Below, piece after piece: positions 25,828 to 34,990 of a stretch of 64,000 nt of DNA (position 1 is its first letter; every line of letters starts with the position of its first letter). The stretch is from NCBI GenBank assembly GCA_049325095.1, contig JBMOPO010000018.1, positions 1-64,000 on the forward strand. The letters run 5' to 3'. Source of the stretch: JAGPUQ01 sp049325095. Lineage in GTDB: Bacteria > Pseudomonadota > Gammaproteobacteria > Pseudomonadales > Porticoccaceae. Made by a program: the position numbers and the translations under genes. Under the pieces are notes generated by a model that did not search any database, was not told the origin of the DNA, and worked only from the letters and a program-made list of their open reading frames with translations.

Positions 25828-26903
25828 CAGACCAACCCGGCCTTGCGCATCAGCTCGCGCTCGATGACGATGCGATCCGCATCCGATATGCCGTGCTGGA
25901 TATTCACAAGGCCATAGATTCGCCCGGCGAACGTTGTGAACCCTAACCCTCCAGTCGGATTATCCCCAGCATTACTTTGTGCTGATGTCGTCGACGCGGT
26001 GCCGCACAGGATGCTGTTGAGGTAACCGCGTCTCTCGGCGTTTGCCGTGTCCATGCGCAGTGATCCGACATACGCCGTGTTCAGGCTGATTGAACCAACG
26101 GTGCTGTTTACGGATTCATTGCCAAGCACAGCGGAGAAAGCGCCGTTATTAGACACATGGAGAAATGGGTGCTGGTGCGAAACATCGAACGCGGTGCCGC
26201 GTTGCCAGTACATTACCGAGGAGGGTCCCGGTAACGACGTTGGCAGAAACGCTAGCGCCGCGAACAGCCCCGTGGTCGGCACCGGCATACCCGTCGGGAT
26301 TATGAGAGCGTCGTCACTCCCGTCATATTGCAGGTAATACCGCCCGCCGCTGTCGCGCAACAGGATTGGGCGCGCCGCCGCCGTCGCTTGCATGGCGTTG
26401 AGCGCAAGGTTTCCCTTGTCGTCAATCCTCGCGACCGGAAGCCCGATTACCGCCGGCACCGTGCCGGCAGTGTCCTGCCACATCGTCGATAGGTCGCTCG
26501 GGTCATACCAAACCGAGGGCTTGGCGTAGGCGGCGATGATGGTGGCGACGGGGTCTACAATCAGGGCGCGGGTTCCGCGGAACACGGCCGAGACATCAAA
26601 CCGAGTGGCGGACCGCAGTTCTTCGCGGGGGCCTTCGATCAGCTCCACGGTATATCGATAACCGCCGGCATCGAGCGCCACCTGTTCCATGCGCCTGCCA
26701 CGCAAAAACCCCATCAATGCATCGCGTTCGGCCACGGTCAACAGTTCCCAGCTGGCATTCAGCCGGTAGAACTCCCGCGAGTTCAGTTCACGCCGGTGCA
26801 GGGTGCCATCGTCTGCGTAATCGAGCAGGATGCCCCAGTCGGCATCGACCGTCGCCGCGACCGACAGCGGGCGCATGGATGCCGGCAGGGAGACGGCCGC
26901 CAT
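25827..26903 (-). CDS. Minor tail protein with LamG-like C-terminal domain
   Basis: 358-aa protein. The first ~130 residues look like a distal-tail/minor tail protein (SREFYRLNASWELLTVAERDALMGFLRGRR, then a YTVELIEGP beta strand). From about residue 145 the pattern changes to a lectin-like fold: SVWYDPSDLSTMWQDTAGT, YYLQYDGSDDALIIP, GRIYGLVNIQHGISDADRIVIERELM, typical of LamG/concanavalin-like domains on phage tails. It lies directly after the tape measure gene, overlapping it by one base. A carbohydrate-binding role is inferred. Confidence 0.65.
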   Translation of the reverse strand: MAAVSLPASMRPLSVAATVDADWGILLDYADDGTLHRRELNSREFYRLNASWELLTVAERDALMGFLRGRRMEQVALDAGGYRYTVELIEGPREELRSATRFDVSAVFRGTRALIVDPVATIIAAYAKPSVWYDPSDLSTMWQDTAGTVPAVIGLPVARIDDKGNLALNAMQATAAARPILLRDSGGRYYLQYDGSDDALIIPTGMPVPTTGLFAALAFLPTSLPGPSSVMYWQRGTAFDVSHQHPFLHVSNNGAFSAVLGNESVNSTVGSISLNTAYVGSLRMDTANAERRGYLNSILCGTASTTSAQSNAGDNPTGGLGFTTFAGRIYGLVNIQHGISDADRIVIERELMRKAGLV

Positions 26904-29900
26904 CAGAGCGCCACCTCGGAGCCCGTGCTCACGTTCACCCGTATCGTGCTCGGCAGCCGGGATACCCAGGCGGCGAACTGATTACTGGCGGCGAACTGCT
27001 GATCTGCCGCGCGCTGCTGGGCAGATGCAGCGGCCTGCTGCTGATCAGCCATGGCGCGGATGGATTCGGCCATGGTGTCGCGCAATTGCTCGATGGCCGC
27101 CTCGGTAGCGCCCTGAATCGCGTTGGCCACCGAGCCCGGCGTGCCGGTGTCCCCATCCGCCTGGACCGCATCGAGCGCGGATTGCAGCTTGTCCTGTACC
27201 AGGCTCTGCATCTCGTCGATGGCGTGCAGGATCTCGCCGCGCATGGCATCGCGCGACCCCTCGCCCAGGGCCTGATAGGCCTGTTTCAGCAGCGCGTCGT
27301 AGCGCTCCGCGGCGGCGGCGATCTCGCCCGGATCATTGAGCGTGGTGATGGTCTCGGCCAGCGCGTCCGCCTGGTCACGGAAGTAGTTGTAGCGTTCTTC
27401 TTCGGTTTTCAACCCGTCGATGAAGATGCTTTCATAGGTCGCCGAGAACCGCGCGGCAGACGATTCGAGCGCGCCCATGATCTGCCCGATCAGCTGCAGC
27501 TCAGTCTGATAGCGATCCTGGACGGCCACGGCGAGCGCAGTAAAATCCAGCTCGGTGACGGCCAGCTCGGCCGCGCCGACGATGGCATCGCCCTGCTCGC
27601 GCCAGAGCGCGAACACGCTGCGCTGGGATTGCTCCCAGGCGGCCATGGCATCGGTGTCCAGCGACCGCTGCAACGAGCGCAACTGGGCTCCGAAGGCAGA
27701 CACCCGTTGAATCTCCGCCGGCGATACCGCCGCCGAGATCTCGGAGAGCGAACCGAGACCCTCGAACAGTCCGCCGCCGCTGCGCAGGTCCTCGCGCACC
27801 GTCAGCAATCCCTGGTAGGCGTTGATGAGATCCTCGGCGGTGTCGCCGACCAGGGCGCCGGCGGCATCCTTGAGTTCGGCATCGAAGGGCGCCGATACCG
27901 CATCGATCCAGGCCCGCACGAAATCCTTCGCGGAATCCGCCGAGATCCCGAACTGCCCGCCGCCAAAGCCCGCGGCCTGCGACAGGTCGACCTGCAAGCC
28001 CGCTCCGCGGGTCAAATCGGTGAGGGCCTTATCGATCGCCGCGAACTGATCCGTAAGTGCCTTGACGGCATCGCTACCCTGCTCGCCAACGCGCTGGGCC
28101 TCGCCGGCCAGGCGCAGCCCGCTCGCGCCGGTGATATCGGCCACCGTCCATTTGCGCTCGGCGCGCGAGGCATCGCCGCCGGCAAAAATCGCCGCGCGCG
28201 TCTCCGGGCCGTCGCCTGCGAAGACAGAATCCAGCGCACTGCCGATGAAGGAGCCGGCCAGTGCCCCCAGCGGCCCGCCGAGGGCACCCAGTGCAACCGG
28301 GGCAAAGGCCGCGCCGGCCAGCCCGCCGCCGATCCCGCCGAGTTGAGAGACCGTCCCGGCTTCGCCGAAGGCCATCTGGCCCAGTTGCCCGCCCGCCCAG
28401 CCGGCGCCGGCACTGATCAGCCCGCCGCCCACGAGCCCGCCCGGCAGTTCGGCGATGCTGGCGGTGGCGTTGGCCAGCTCCGTCGCCACGGCACCCACGG
28501 CGCCGCCCTGCAGCTCCAGCTGCGTCAGCATGCCCGTTACTTTGGCTTCCAGGCCAGGGAATAGCTGCCCGCCGCTGAACAGCGCGCTCAGCGCGGAGGA
28601 AGCGCCACCCGATGTCCCACCGGTCGCGCCAGTCCCGCCCTTGCCGCCGCCGATGCCCAGGACCTGCCCGATGCCGGAAAGGATGGGCGTGCTCGACGGC
28701 GACAGCCCCAGCAGCGCGCCGGCGCCGAAATTGAGCACTTCGCGCTTCAGCCGGCCGAGCAGATCGGCCCACACATCTCCGATCGAATCGGCCGAATCCA
28801 GGAAGGCGCCGACGATCTCCGTAACGAATGCATCCCAGGCCCGGTTCGCTTCTTCGCGCGCGCCCTTCTCGGCCTCGATCTGGCCGCGCAGCTGCTCCTC
28901 CGCGCGGGCCTGTTCATAAATGGCAGTCCGGTCCTGCTGGCGCAGCTCGTGGCCATCGGCGAGCAGGGCGTTGATGCGCTGCTGCGCGGTCTCCTCGATG
29001 CGCTTCTGACTCAGATAACTGTCGTAGGCATCGGCGCCACCGCGCAGCGCGGTGAGCTCGGCCTGCAGCGCGGCGAGCGTCTTCGCGTGGGCGTCGGTTA
29101 TCGCCACCATGGGGGCGCGCAGGGCCGTGAGTTGTCGCTCCAGCGCCTGCTTGGCCTGCACCATGGCACGGGTATCGCCCGTCTCCCGCGCAATCGCCTG
29201 GTCCAGCATGGCGATCTGTGCAATCAGATCGCGCTGCCTGGCGGCCAGGGGGTTAGCTGCGTCGACGATGCGCTGCAGCTCCTGCCGATGCTGCTCGGCC
29301 GCTTTGGCCGCCTGGTCGTAGCCCTGTTTCGCCGACCTACCGTAACTGGTCACCGCAGCTTCACTTTGCGCGATTGCAAGCGCCGTCTGCCGCAGCGATT
29401 CACCCTCGGCGCCGAGCTGGGCGATGTTATCGACGCCCAGCGCCTTGAGATGTTCGGCCAGGATTTTCTCGGCCTCGCGCTGGATCAAAAACTGCTGATG
29501 GGCTGCCTCGCCATGCTGCATCGCGGCGAGTTCGGCCTGGCTGACCGCGAGCCTGTTTTTCTGCGCCGCAACCGTCGCGGCGATGGCGGCGGCATTGCTC
29601 TGCTCGCCCGCCGCACTCTGCTCGGCCGCTGCCCGCTGAGCCTGATAGGTTCCGTTCACCACCGCCAGCAGATCCTTGCGGGTCTGGAACTGATCGCGCA
29701 GCACCCGCTGCAGATCTTCTTCCGCCGCGCGCGCCGCAGTGAGATCGGCCCCGCGCACACCGGTATTCGGCTCGTCGACAAGGCCCTGATAGGTCTCGAT
29801 CAGCCGCCCCTGGGCCACCAGCGCATCGGTGGTTTCCTGGATTTTGGCGTTGACCTGGTTCAGCCGGTTTTCGGCCTGCAGGCGGCTCAGCTTGTCCATG

Positions 29901-31000
29901 CCCAGGCTCAGCTTTTCTGTCTCGCCAGCCAGTCGCTGTGTCTTCTCGGCGGTGGTCTCCAGCGTTGCGATGTAGCCGATGAGCCCGCCGATCGCGAGAC
30001 CGATCACGCCCGCCGGCCCACCGAGCAGCGCCAGCGCGGCCTGCAAGATGCCGGCGGCGCCGGCCGTGGCCAGCATCTGGGCAGCGCTCGCCGCCAGACT
30101 TGCGACCAGGCGTCCGCCCAGCGCCGTGGCCAGCACCGTCAGCCCCGACAGCAGCTCATCGGCATGGGCGGCGAGGGTCTCGACCCCGGACGACAGCCCC
30201 GCGAGCAGAGTCGCGAACGCCCGATTTGCCCCGGCCTCGCCCAGCGCCATCGCCAGCTTGGAGATGTTGTCGCCGAGGTTCGAGGCCTGCCCGGAGAGGG
30301 TGTCCATCTGCGCCGCGGCGGCGCCGGCGAAATTGGTGCGGGCGATGCCCTGCAGATACTGCTCGATCGCCTGGGCGTTTTTCTGGACGACCGTGGTGAC
30401 GCCCTTGAAGGTGAAGCTGATCTGATCGCCCTGCTGCGCGGCGATCACCCCGAATTCCTTGAGGCGCTCCATCTCGCCGGTGGCCGCGTCTGCCACCGCC
30501 TCGACGAACTGGGTGAGATCCCGCCCCATCGCCGCCGCGAAATCGGCATATGCGCTCAACGCCTCGATGGAGGGATCGAGCCCGCGCGCCTTGAGCGCCC
30601 GGAAGGCATCGATCGACTGCTCGAAGTTGAACGGGGTCTGCGCGGCAAAGTCGAGCAACCGCTCCCAGACCACGGCGGCCTCGCCGACACTGCCGGTCAG
30701 GGTGCGCAGCGCCGCCTGCGAGGCCTGCGCCGCGGCGTTGACCTCGAACAGTTGCCGGGCGAGGGACACACCGCCGAGCGCGCCGAGCAGCACGGTCAAC
30801 TGGCGGGCTTGGGCGCCCAACGCCGAGAAGGCCGACTGTTGCTGGCGCGCGGCCTCGGTGCCACGCCGCTGGGATTCGGAACTCTTGTCCGTCTCGGTGC
30901 CGAGGCCGCCGATGGCCACCCGGGCGCCGTTCGCGTCGCGGATGAACGCCTCGCCGCCTTCGAGCTCGATCGAGATCCCGAGCTTCATCGGTTCAGCCAC
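26903..31000 (-). CDS. Phage tail tape measure protein
   Basis: 1365-aa protein, by far the largest of the phage. It is mostly helical and Ala/Gln-rich with long coiled coils (about 340-720) and hydrophobic Gly/Ala-rich stretches around residues 270-350 and 820-940 (GGPAGVIGLAIGGLIGYIA). The N-terminus contains the tape-measure pattern (TLTGSVGEAAVVWERLLDFAAQTPFNFEQSIDAFRALKARG). Tape-measure length sets tail length; at roughly 0.15 nm per residue this predicts a tail near 200 nm. It overlaps the GT-like frame by 8 bp, the usual G-GT-H order of siphophages. Confidence 0.9.
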   Translation of the reverse strand: MAEPMKLGISIELEGGEAFIRDANGARVAIGGLGTETDKSSESQRRGTEAARQQQSAFSALGAQARQLTVLLGALGGVSLARQLFEVNAAAQASQAALRTLTGSVGEAAVVWERLLDFAAQTPFNFEQSIDAFRALKARGLDPSIEALSAYADFAAAMGRDLTQFVEAVADAATGEMERLKEFGVIAAQQGDQISFTFKGVTTVVQKNAQAIEQYLQGIARTNFAGAAAAQMDTLSGQASNLGDNISKLAMALGEAGANRAFATLLAGLSSGVETLAAHADELLSGLTVLATALGGRLVASLAASAAQMLATAGAAGILQAALALLGGPAGVIGLAIGGLIGYIATLETTAEKTQRLAGETEKLSLGMDKLSRLQAENRLNQVNAKIQETTDALVAQGRLIETYQGLVDEPNTGVRGADLTAARAAEEDLQRVLRDQFQTRKDLLAVVNGTYQAQRAAAEQSAAGEQSNAAAIAATVAAQKNRLAVSQAELAAMQHGEAAHQQFLIQREAEKILAEHLKALGVDNIAQLGAEGESLRQTALAIAQSEAAVTSYGRSAKQGYDQAAKAAEQHRQELQRIVDAANPLAARQRDLIAQIAMLDQAIARETGDTRAMVQAKQALERQLTALRAPMVAITDAHAKTLAALQAELTALRGGADAYDSYLSQKRIEETAQQRINALLADGHELRQQDRTAIYEQARAEEQLRGQIEAEKGAREEANRAWDAFVTEIVGAFLDSADSIGDVWADLLGRLKREVLNFGAGALLGLSPSSTPILSGIGQVLGIGGGKGGTGATGGTSGGASSALSALFSGGQLFPGLEAKVTGMLTQLELQGGAVGAVATELANATASIAELPGGLVGGGLISAGAGWAGGQLGQMAFGEAGTVSQLGGIGGGLAGAAFAPVALGALGGPLGALAGSFIGSALDSVFAGDGPETRAAIFAGGDASRAERKWTVADITGASGLRLAGEAQRVGEQGSDAVKALTDQFAAIDKALTDLTRGAGLQVDLSQAAGFGGGQFGISADSAKDFVRAWIDAVSAPFDAELKDAAGALVGDTAEDLINAYQGLLTVREDLRSGGGLFEGLGSLSEISAAVSPAEIQRVSAFGAQLRSLQRSLDTDAMAAWEQSQRSVFALWREQGDAIVGAAELAVTELDFTALAVAVQDRYQTELQLIGQIMGALESSAARFSATYESIFIDGLKTEEERYNYFRDQADALAETITTLNDPGEIAAAAERYDALLKQAYQALGEGSRDAMRGEILHAIDEMQSLVQDKLQSALDAVQADGDTGTPGSVANAIQGATEAAIEQLRDTMAESIRAMADQQQAAASAQQRAADQQFAASNQFAAWVSRLPSTIRVNVSTGSEVAL

Positions 31001-31325
31001 GTGCCATCTCCTCCAGGGCGGCTCGCTCCATCACGGCGAGATCCTCCCACAGGCGGTCGCGGCCGGCATCGTCGAGCGCCCGGCAGGCGGCGATGCGCTC
31101 CAGGCGGGCAGCGACATCGGCCCAGCGCAGGCCGGTGCGCAGGCATTTACCCGTGGGTGCCACGATCCGTTCCCAGCTCGAGGAGACCGCGAAGAAGGCG
31201 CGCGCCGCAACCGCATTGACGCACAGCAGTTCGAGATCCCGGTGGTGTTCCGCGCTCGCCGCGAAGGCGGCGATATCCGCATCGGTGGCGCCGAGGCCGC
31301 GCATCTGCGCGATCGTGGCCTCCAT
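30993..31325 (-). CDS. Tail assembly chaperone, downstream frame (GT-like, DUF1799-like)
   Basis: 110 aa if started at the ATG 31325, but the frame is open through the whole upstream gene and lies in the -1 register relative to it. The sequence ELLCVNAVAARAFFAVSSSWERIV...GLRWADVAARLERI resembles the Trp-containing DUF1799 type proteins found after gpG in siphophages. A -1 shift at the GGGAAAC site would join it to the upstream product as a ~267-aa fusion (passing through LRQLARWWASGGRS), equivalent to lambda gpGT, which helps the tape measure to assemble tail-tube protein around it. Confidence 0.7.
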   Translation of the reverse strand: MEATIAQMRGLGATDADIAAFAASAEHHRDLELLCVNAVAARAFFAVSSSWERIVAPTGKCLRTGLRWADVAARLERIAACRALDDAGRDRLWEDLAVMERAALEEMARG

Positions 31326-31336
31326 GTCGGGGTGGC

Positions 31337-31795
31337 CTAGCGATCGCCCGCCGCTGGCCCACCAGCGGGCGAGCTGACGGAGTTTCCCAGGCGGGCCGCG
31401 TCGCCACTCTGGCTCTGCTGCCAGGCCGCCACTACCGCCTCGCGGATGATGCGCACGCCCAGCAGCGCCCGCTTGATCTCGTCCGTGCAGGGGAGCGGTT
31501 GGCCTTTCGTGTCGGTGAGATCCTCGTCCCAACCGACCAGATACTGCATCGCCTGTTCGATCTGGATCTGGGCCGCCTCGACCAGCGATCCCATGGCGAC
31601 TCCGGGGCCGTCGTGGCCCTCCGCCGGTGCGGCCTTGCTGGCCGCGAGCACGGTCTCGATCATGGCGCGCACCTCGTCGATTTCGAGGTGGCGAAAACGC
31701 GCCGTGAAGCCGTGCTCCTCGATGGCGCCGCCATTGGGCACCTTGACCACCACGGGCCAGTCGTATTCGTCTACCAGTTTCAGCGAAAAGCTCAT
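31337..31795 (-). CDS. Tail assembly chaperone, upstream frame (gpG-like)
   Basis: 152-aa protein of the gpG/tail-assembly chaperone position: after the tail tube gene and before the tape measure. It starts MSFSLKLVDEYDWPVVVKVPNGG, has FTARFRHLEIDEVRAMIE typical of these chaperones, and continues with a helical C-terminal half. Near its end the codons CTG GGA AAC include a slippery heptamer; most ribosomes would finish here with SSPAGGPAAGDR and a minority would shift into the downstream frame. Confidence 0.75.
   Translation of the reverse strand: MSFSLKLVDEYDWPVVVKVPNGGAIEEHGFTARFRHLEIDEVRAMIETVLAASKAAPAEGHDGPGVAMGSLVEAAQIQIEQAMQYLVGWDEDLTDTKGQPLPCTDEIKRALLGVRIIREAVVAAWQQSQSGDAARLGNSVSSPAGGPAAGDR
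31382..31388 (-). promoter_or_regulatory. Programmed -1 frameshift site G GGA AAC
   Basis: The heptamer GGGAAAC is in the correct register (X XXY YYZ) within the last 20 codons of the gpG-like gene. The -1 frame leads without a stop into the DUF1799-like segment. Lambda uses GGGAAAG at the same place. Confidence 0.8.
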
Positions 31796-31807
31796 GCGAT
31801 GGCCCGA

Positions 31808-32755
31808 TCAGCGATGGGTGATGGTGTAGTCGGAGTTCTTGGTGGTGGGGCGGACCGCGCCGGTGATGCGCAGATAGGCCAGCCCGTCCTGAAAGCTGCG
31901 CACGCAGTTCTTCAGTTGGATGTTCGCCACCGCCGCCTCGAAGATATGCCCCGCATCGGTCACGTTGATGCCGCGCTGGAACGCGAACGCCACCTCGGCG
32001 TTCTTCTGGCAGAGATCCCACCAGTTCTTGGGGGTGACGTCGTCCTCGCGGATCAGCAGATCGATCTCGCTGCTGCGCGAGACCTGCTCGACCGTCTCGC
32101 TGCCCACCGTGGCGATGTACTTCACGTCGGCGCCCTGGGTCAGGGTCAGCTCGCGCATCGCCACCGCGGTGGTGTCGAGGGTGCAGGTGGGCACGGTGGA
32201 CTTGTTGACCGGCCGCGGCTTGGCGAGGCTCGCAAAGCTCACGCCCGCCATCGCGCCGGCGTTGGTCGGCGCCGCCACGAACAGGCCGACGCCCTCGAAA
32301 CGCAGCTTGGGCAGGCCGGTCGTCGAGAGCAGCCAGGTCAGGGTGCCGCGCACCCCGACGATCTTGTGCTGCAACACGCCCACCTGGTAATAGATGGAGG
32401 CCGATTCCGGCGCGTCTTCGATCGGGGTGTAGGCCACCTTGGTGGTGGCGGTGACGGTCTCGGCATGCCCCGCCGCGCGGTAGAGCACGGCATAGGCCGG
32501 CGGCGTGTCCACCGCGCCCGCACCGACCAGCTCCACCGTGAACTTGACGGTGACGAACTGGTTCAGCCGCACCGAGCCCTGGTTGCCCATGAAGCCGGCC
32601 ATATTGTTGCGCTCGGCAATGGGGCCGTCGAGCGTGTTGACCTCGATGTCGGATACCAGCAGGGCATTGGCGCCGGCGGGTACGATATCGACTCCGTAGG
32701 TGGTCTCTTTCTTGACCGCGATGATCTGGTTCTGTTCCCGCAGAATGAGCGGCAT
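31808..32755 (-). CDS. Phage tail tube protein
   Basis: 315-aa protein that starts MPLILREQNQIIAVKKETTYGVD, the usual N-terminal pattern of siphophage major tail proteins (KKETTYGVD...). It contains KFTVELVGAGAVDTPPAYAVLYRAAG and ends in beta strands. No contractile sheath gene is present beside it, so the tail should be non-contractile. It stands immediately upstream of the gpG/GT pair and downstream of the gp37/gp38-type genes, at the junction of the head and tail modules. Confidence 0.8.
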   Translation of the reverse strand: MPLILREQNQIIAVKKETTYGVDIVPAGANALLVSDIEVNTLDGPIAERNNMAGFMGNQGSVRLNQFVTVKFTVELVGAGAVDTPPAYAVLYRAAGHAETVTATTKVAYTPIEDAPESASIYYQVGVLQHKIVGVRGTLTWLLSTTGLPKLRFEGVGLFVAAPTNAGAMAGVSFASLAKPRPVNKSTVPTCTLDTTAVAMRELTLTQGADVKYIATVGSETVEQVSRSSEIDLLIREDDVTPKNWWDLCQKNAEVAFAFQRGINVTDAGHIFEAAVANIQLKNCVRSFQDGLAYLRITGAVRPTTKNSDYTITHR

Positions 32756-32937
32756 CAGCGTTGCTCCTCAATAGATGATGGGGCGGTGGCGGGCTCGGCC
32801 TCGACCAGCATGCCGCCCTCGATGCGGTAGCTGCCGCCGCGTTCGGGGCGCGGATCCGGCGTTTGGGGAAATGGCGTCCGCGGCGGTTCGGCGGCCTGGG
32901 TGGGCACGGTAGACGACTTGCTCGGCTTGTCAGCCAC
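32755..32937 (-). CDS. Small phage protein in the gp38 position
   Basis: 60-aa Pro-rich polar peptide starting with GTG (VADKPSKSSTVPTQAAEPPRTPFPQ) and ending GGMLVEAEPATAPSSIEEQR. The start overlaps the end of the upstream gp37-like gene by 8 bp with GAGGT before it, and its stop overlaps the tail tube start by one base. Small genes at this place occur in Mu-like phages (Mu gp38), but I see no domain. The coupling supports translation. Confidence 0.55.
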   Translation of the reverse strand: MADKPSKSSTVPTQAAEPPRTPFPQTPDPRPERGGSYRIEGGMLVEAEPATAPSSIEEQR

Positions 32938-33373
32938 TGATTGGTACCTCGTAGCGTTCGGTGATGAATTCATCCTGATGCCAGTGCGCGCCGCCCTCGA
33001 AATCGAACAGCGCCGAGGGGCCGCGCACCAGCGGCGCCTCGAAGCCGGGCGGAACCCAGCCGTAGAGCGCATCGCGGATGCCCTGGCGCACCTGGTCCAT
33101 GATCGCGTTGGTGCGCTCGCCCTGGCGGTCGTTGGCCACCCGCACCACGGTGATGACCGCGAGGTGGTAGATCACCCGCTGGAGCGCCGACAGATCGGTG
33201 GTGCGCTGGTCCGCCTGAGGGTCTTCGCGGAGCACGATCACGAACGCCGCCGGGGTCTGGGGCGGCACCGTCAGGCGGTCGCCCTGGCGCAGCGCGGCTA
33301 GACCCGCGGCCCCGGCGATCAGGGCGAGCCCGGTGACCGTCGCCAGCCGCGCCTCCACGTCGGTGCCCAGCAC
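32930..33373 (-). CDS. Phage tail terminator-like protein (Mu gp37 type)
   Basis: 147-aa protein in the position of Mu gp37 (DUF1834-type) and of siphophage tail terminators. It has alternating helices and strands (AAFVIVLREDPQADQRTTDLSALQRVIYHLAVITVVRVAND) and a conserved-looking Trp/Gly segment, YGWVPPGFEAPLVRG. It overlaps the gp38-like gene and begins 2 bp after the gp36 gene. Assignment relies mainly on order and length. Confidence 0.65.
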   Translation of the reverse strand: MLGTDVEARLATVTGLALIAGAAGLAALRQGDRLTVPPQTPAAFVIVLREDPQADQRTTDLSALQRVIYHLAVITVVRVANDRQGERTNAIMDQVRQGIRDALYGWVPPGFEAPLVRGPSALFDFEGGAHWHQDEFITERYEVPISG

Positions 33374-33374
33374 G

Positions 33375-33776
33375 TCAGTAGCCGCCGCCCGGCATCACCC
33401 GGCGGCCGGTCTCGAAATCCATGCCGCCGGCCGGGGCACCCAGCGCCGCGGCGGAGAGCCGGATCTCACCGGCGGTGATGGAGCGCAGCAGCCGCCGCGC
33501 CTGCTCGCCGCGCTCGGCAATCGGCTTGGGGGCGTCGTCGTCATAGAGCCGCAGGCGCGCCAGGTCGGCCGCGCAGCCGGCGATCAGCTTGGGGATCGGC
33601 GCCAGCGGCACAGCGTAGCCGCCGGCCGCCAGATAGCTGTCGATCTCGCCGTCGGTGTCGTCGATGGCGGCCTGCACCTTGACCGGGTCGATGTCGCCGG
33701 CGCCATTGGGCGCGGCATCGCGCAGATCCTGCACGCCGAAGCGATCGATCAGATCCTGCAGTGCGGTGTAGGCCAT
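33375..33776 (-). CDS. DUF1320 head completion protein (Mu gp36 type)
   Basis: 133-aa helical protein. The start MAYTALQDLIDRFG and the block EIDSYLAAGGYAVPLAPIPKLIAGCAADLARLRLY are typical of the DUF1320 family, related to head-tail connector (gp6/gp15-like) proteins. It lies between the gp35- and gp37-type genes in the same order as in Mu. Confidence 0.85.
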   Translation of the reverse strand: MAYTALQDLIDRFGVQDLRDAAPNGAGDIDPVKVQAAIDDTDGEIDSYLAAGGYAVPLAPIPKLIAGCAADLARLRLYDDDAPKPIAERGEQARRLLRSITAGEIRLSAAALGAPAGGMDFETGRRVMPGGGY

Positions 33777-33778
33777 GC

Positions 33779-34024
33779 TCAGGCCGCCTCACCGCCGTTT
33801 TCCGGCGTCTCGGTGGCCGGACCGACCTCGACGACGATCAGGCGCGGCTCATTGCGCAGCGCTTCGATCTCGTGCTCGGCCAGTTCGGCCAGCTCGATGC
33901 GCACCGGCGTGGCGCCGAACACCCTGCCCGCGCGGCGCAGGCCGACATCGCCGCGCCGGGTGCGCACCAGCAGGGCGGTTGCCTTCTTCTCCCCGTCCGG
34001 GGTCTTTATCTTGGCCGCAGCCAT
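33779..34024 (-). CDS. Mu gp35 / FluMu HI1506-type protein
   Basis: 81-aa protein. The central block RRGDVGLRRAGRVFGATPVRIELAELAEHEIEALRNEPRLIVVEV matches the small FluMu N-terminal-domain proteins that follow the major head gene in Mu-like phages. I chose ATG 34024 because GAGGAGAACG lies just upstream; an earlier in-frame ATG at 34051 lacks this. Function unknown, presumed head-associated. Confidence 0.8.
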   Translation of the reverse strand: MAAAKIKTPDGEKKATALLVRTRRGDVGLRRAGRVFGATPVRIELAELAEHEIEALRNEPRLIVVEVGPATETPENGGEAA

Positions 34025-34069
34025 GTCGTTCTCCTCGTCGGCGCCCGGCATTGCCAGGCGCGGGGGTTA

Positions 34070-34972
34070 TCAGGCGGCCGCCAGCCAGGGGTTGAGGATC
34101 AACTGGCTCGACCCGGCCCATTCGTTGGTGGCACCGCCGGCCGCCAGGGAGTTCACCACCACCTGGCGGGCCGCGCCTTCCAGGGTCTGCGGCACCATGG
34201 TGTGGGTGTGGCGCAGCCCCAAGGGGCGGCCATAGTCGCCGGTGAGCTGCGTCAGGCGCGCCCGGGCCTCGGCGTAGTTGGCGGCGCTGAAGGGCTGCTT
34301 GCTGCGCACGATGAGCTGCCACAGGCCGGGGCCTGCGTTCACCCGGGCATCCACGCCGAAGAAGAACTTGTCGGTGAGGAACACCTTGGCGTCGTTGAGG
34401 TCGGCGATGGAGCGGAAGTTGTAGTCGCGCCGGCGCTGGAAGATCAGCGGCCGGATGGCGCGGGACAGATCCATCACATACCAGGCCGGGCCGGAACCGC
34501 CCATGTCATTGGAGACCGACACGGTCGCGCCGCCGGCATCGAGCACCGGGTGGTCGGCATCGAAAAGGTTCTGCTTGTCGTAGCAGATGGGATTGCTCTG
34601 CAGCACCTCCACACACAGCTCGTTGGGATGCTCCCGCGAGGAGCGGCCGAACTCGCTGAATACCGGCGCATAGAGCCCGTAGGTATCGTCTTCGATGCGG
34701 TCGCGCTCGACCCCTTCGGTGAGCTCGAATTTTCGATTCTTGATCGAGAAATCGGCGCCTTCGAGGCCGTGGATGACACGATCGCCAATCCACTCGCGCA
34801 TCCGCGGCAGCGAGCGCAGCCAGGGGTAGACCTCGACGCTCGTGGTGGAGGGCACCAGGGTGGCGAACTGCTCATAGAGAGAGCCGTCTGGGCCGAGCGA
34901 GTCGAAACCCTGCTGAAAATTGGTTTTGTAGCCTTTGAACAGGGCTTCAAGGCTGGCAGAAGTCAGATCCAT
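34070..34972 (-). CDS. Major head protein (Mu gpT type)
   Basis: 300-aa major capsid subunit. It opens with LTSASLEALFKGYKTNFQQGFDS, the standard start of Mu gpT-family proteins, followed by YPWLRSLPRMREWIGDRVI and, at the C-terminus, LVNSLAAGGATNEWAG-like sequence ending in LILNPWL. Length equals Mu gpT (about 305 aa). It lies downstream of the protease/scaffold gene and a small putative decoration gene, as in other Mu-like head modules. Confidence 0.93.
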   Translation of the reverse strand: MDLTSASLEALFKGYKTNFQQGFDSLGPDGSLYEQFATLVPSTTSVEVYPWLRSLPRMREWIGDRVIHGLEGADFSIKNRKFELTEGVERDRIEDDTYGLYAPVFSEFGRSSREHPNELCVEVLQSNPICYDKQNLFDADHPVLDAGGATVSVSNDMGGSGPAWYVMDLSRAIRPLIFQRRRDYNFRSIADLNDAKVFLTDKFFFGVDARVNAGPGLWQLIVRSKQPFSAANYAEARARLTQLTGDYGRPLGLRHTHTMVPQTLEGAARQVVVNSLAAGGATNEWAGSSQLILNPWLAAA

Positions 34973-34990
34973 AGCGATTGCTCCGATGTC

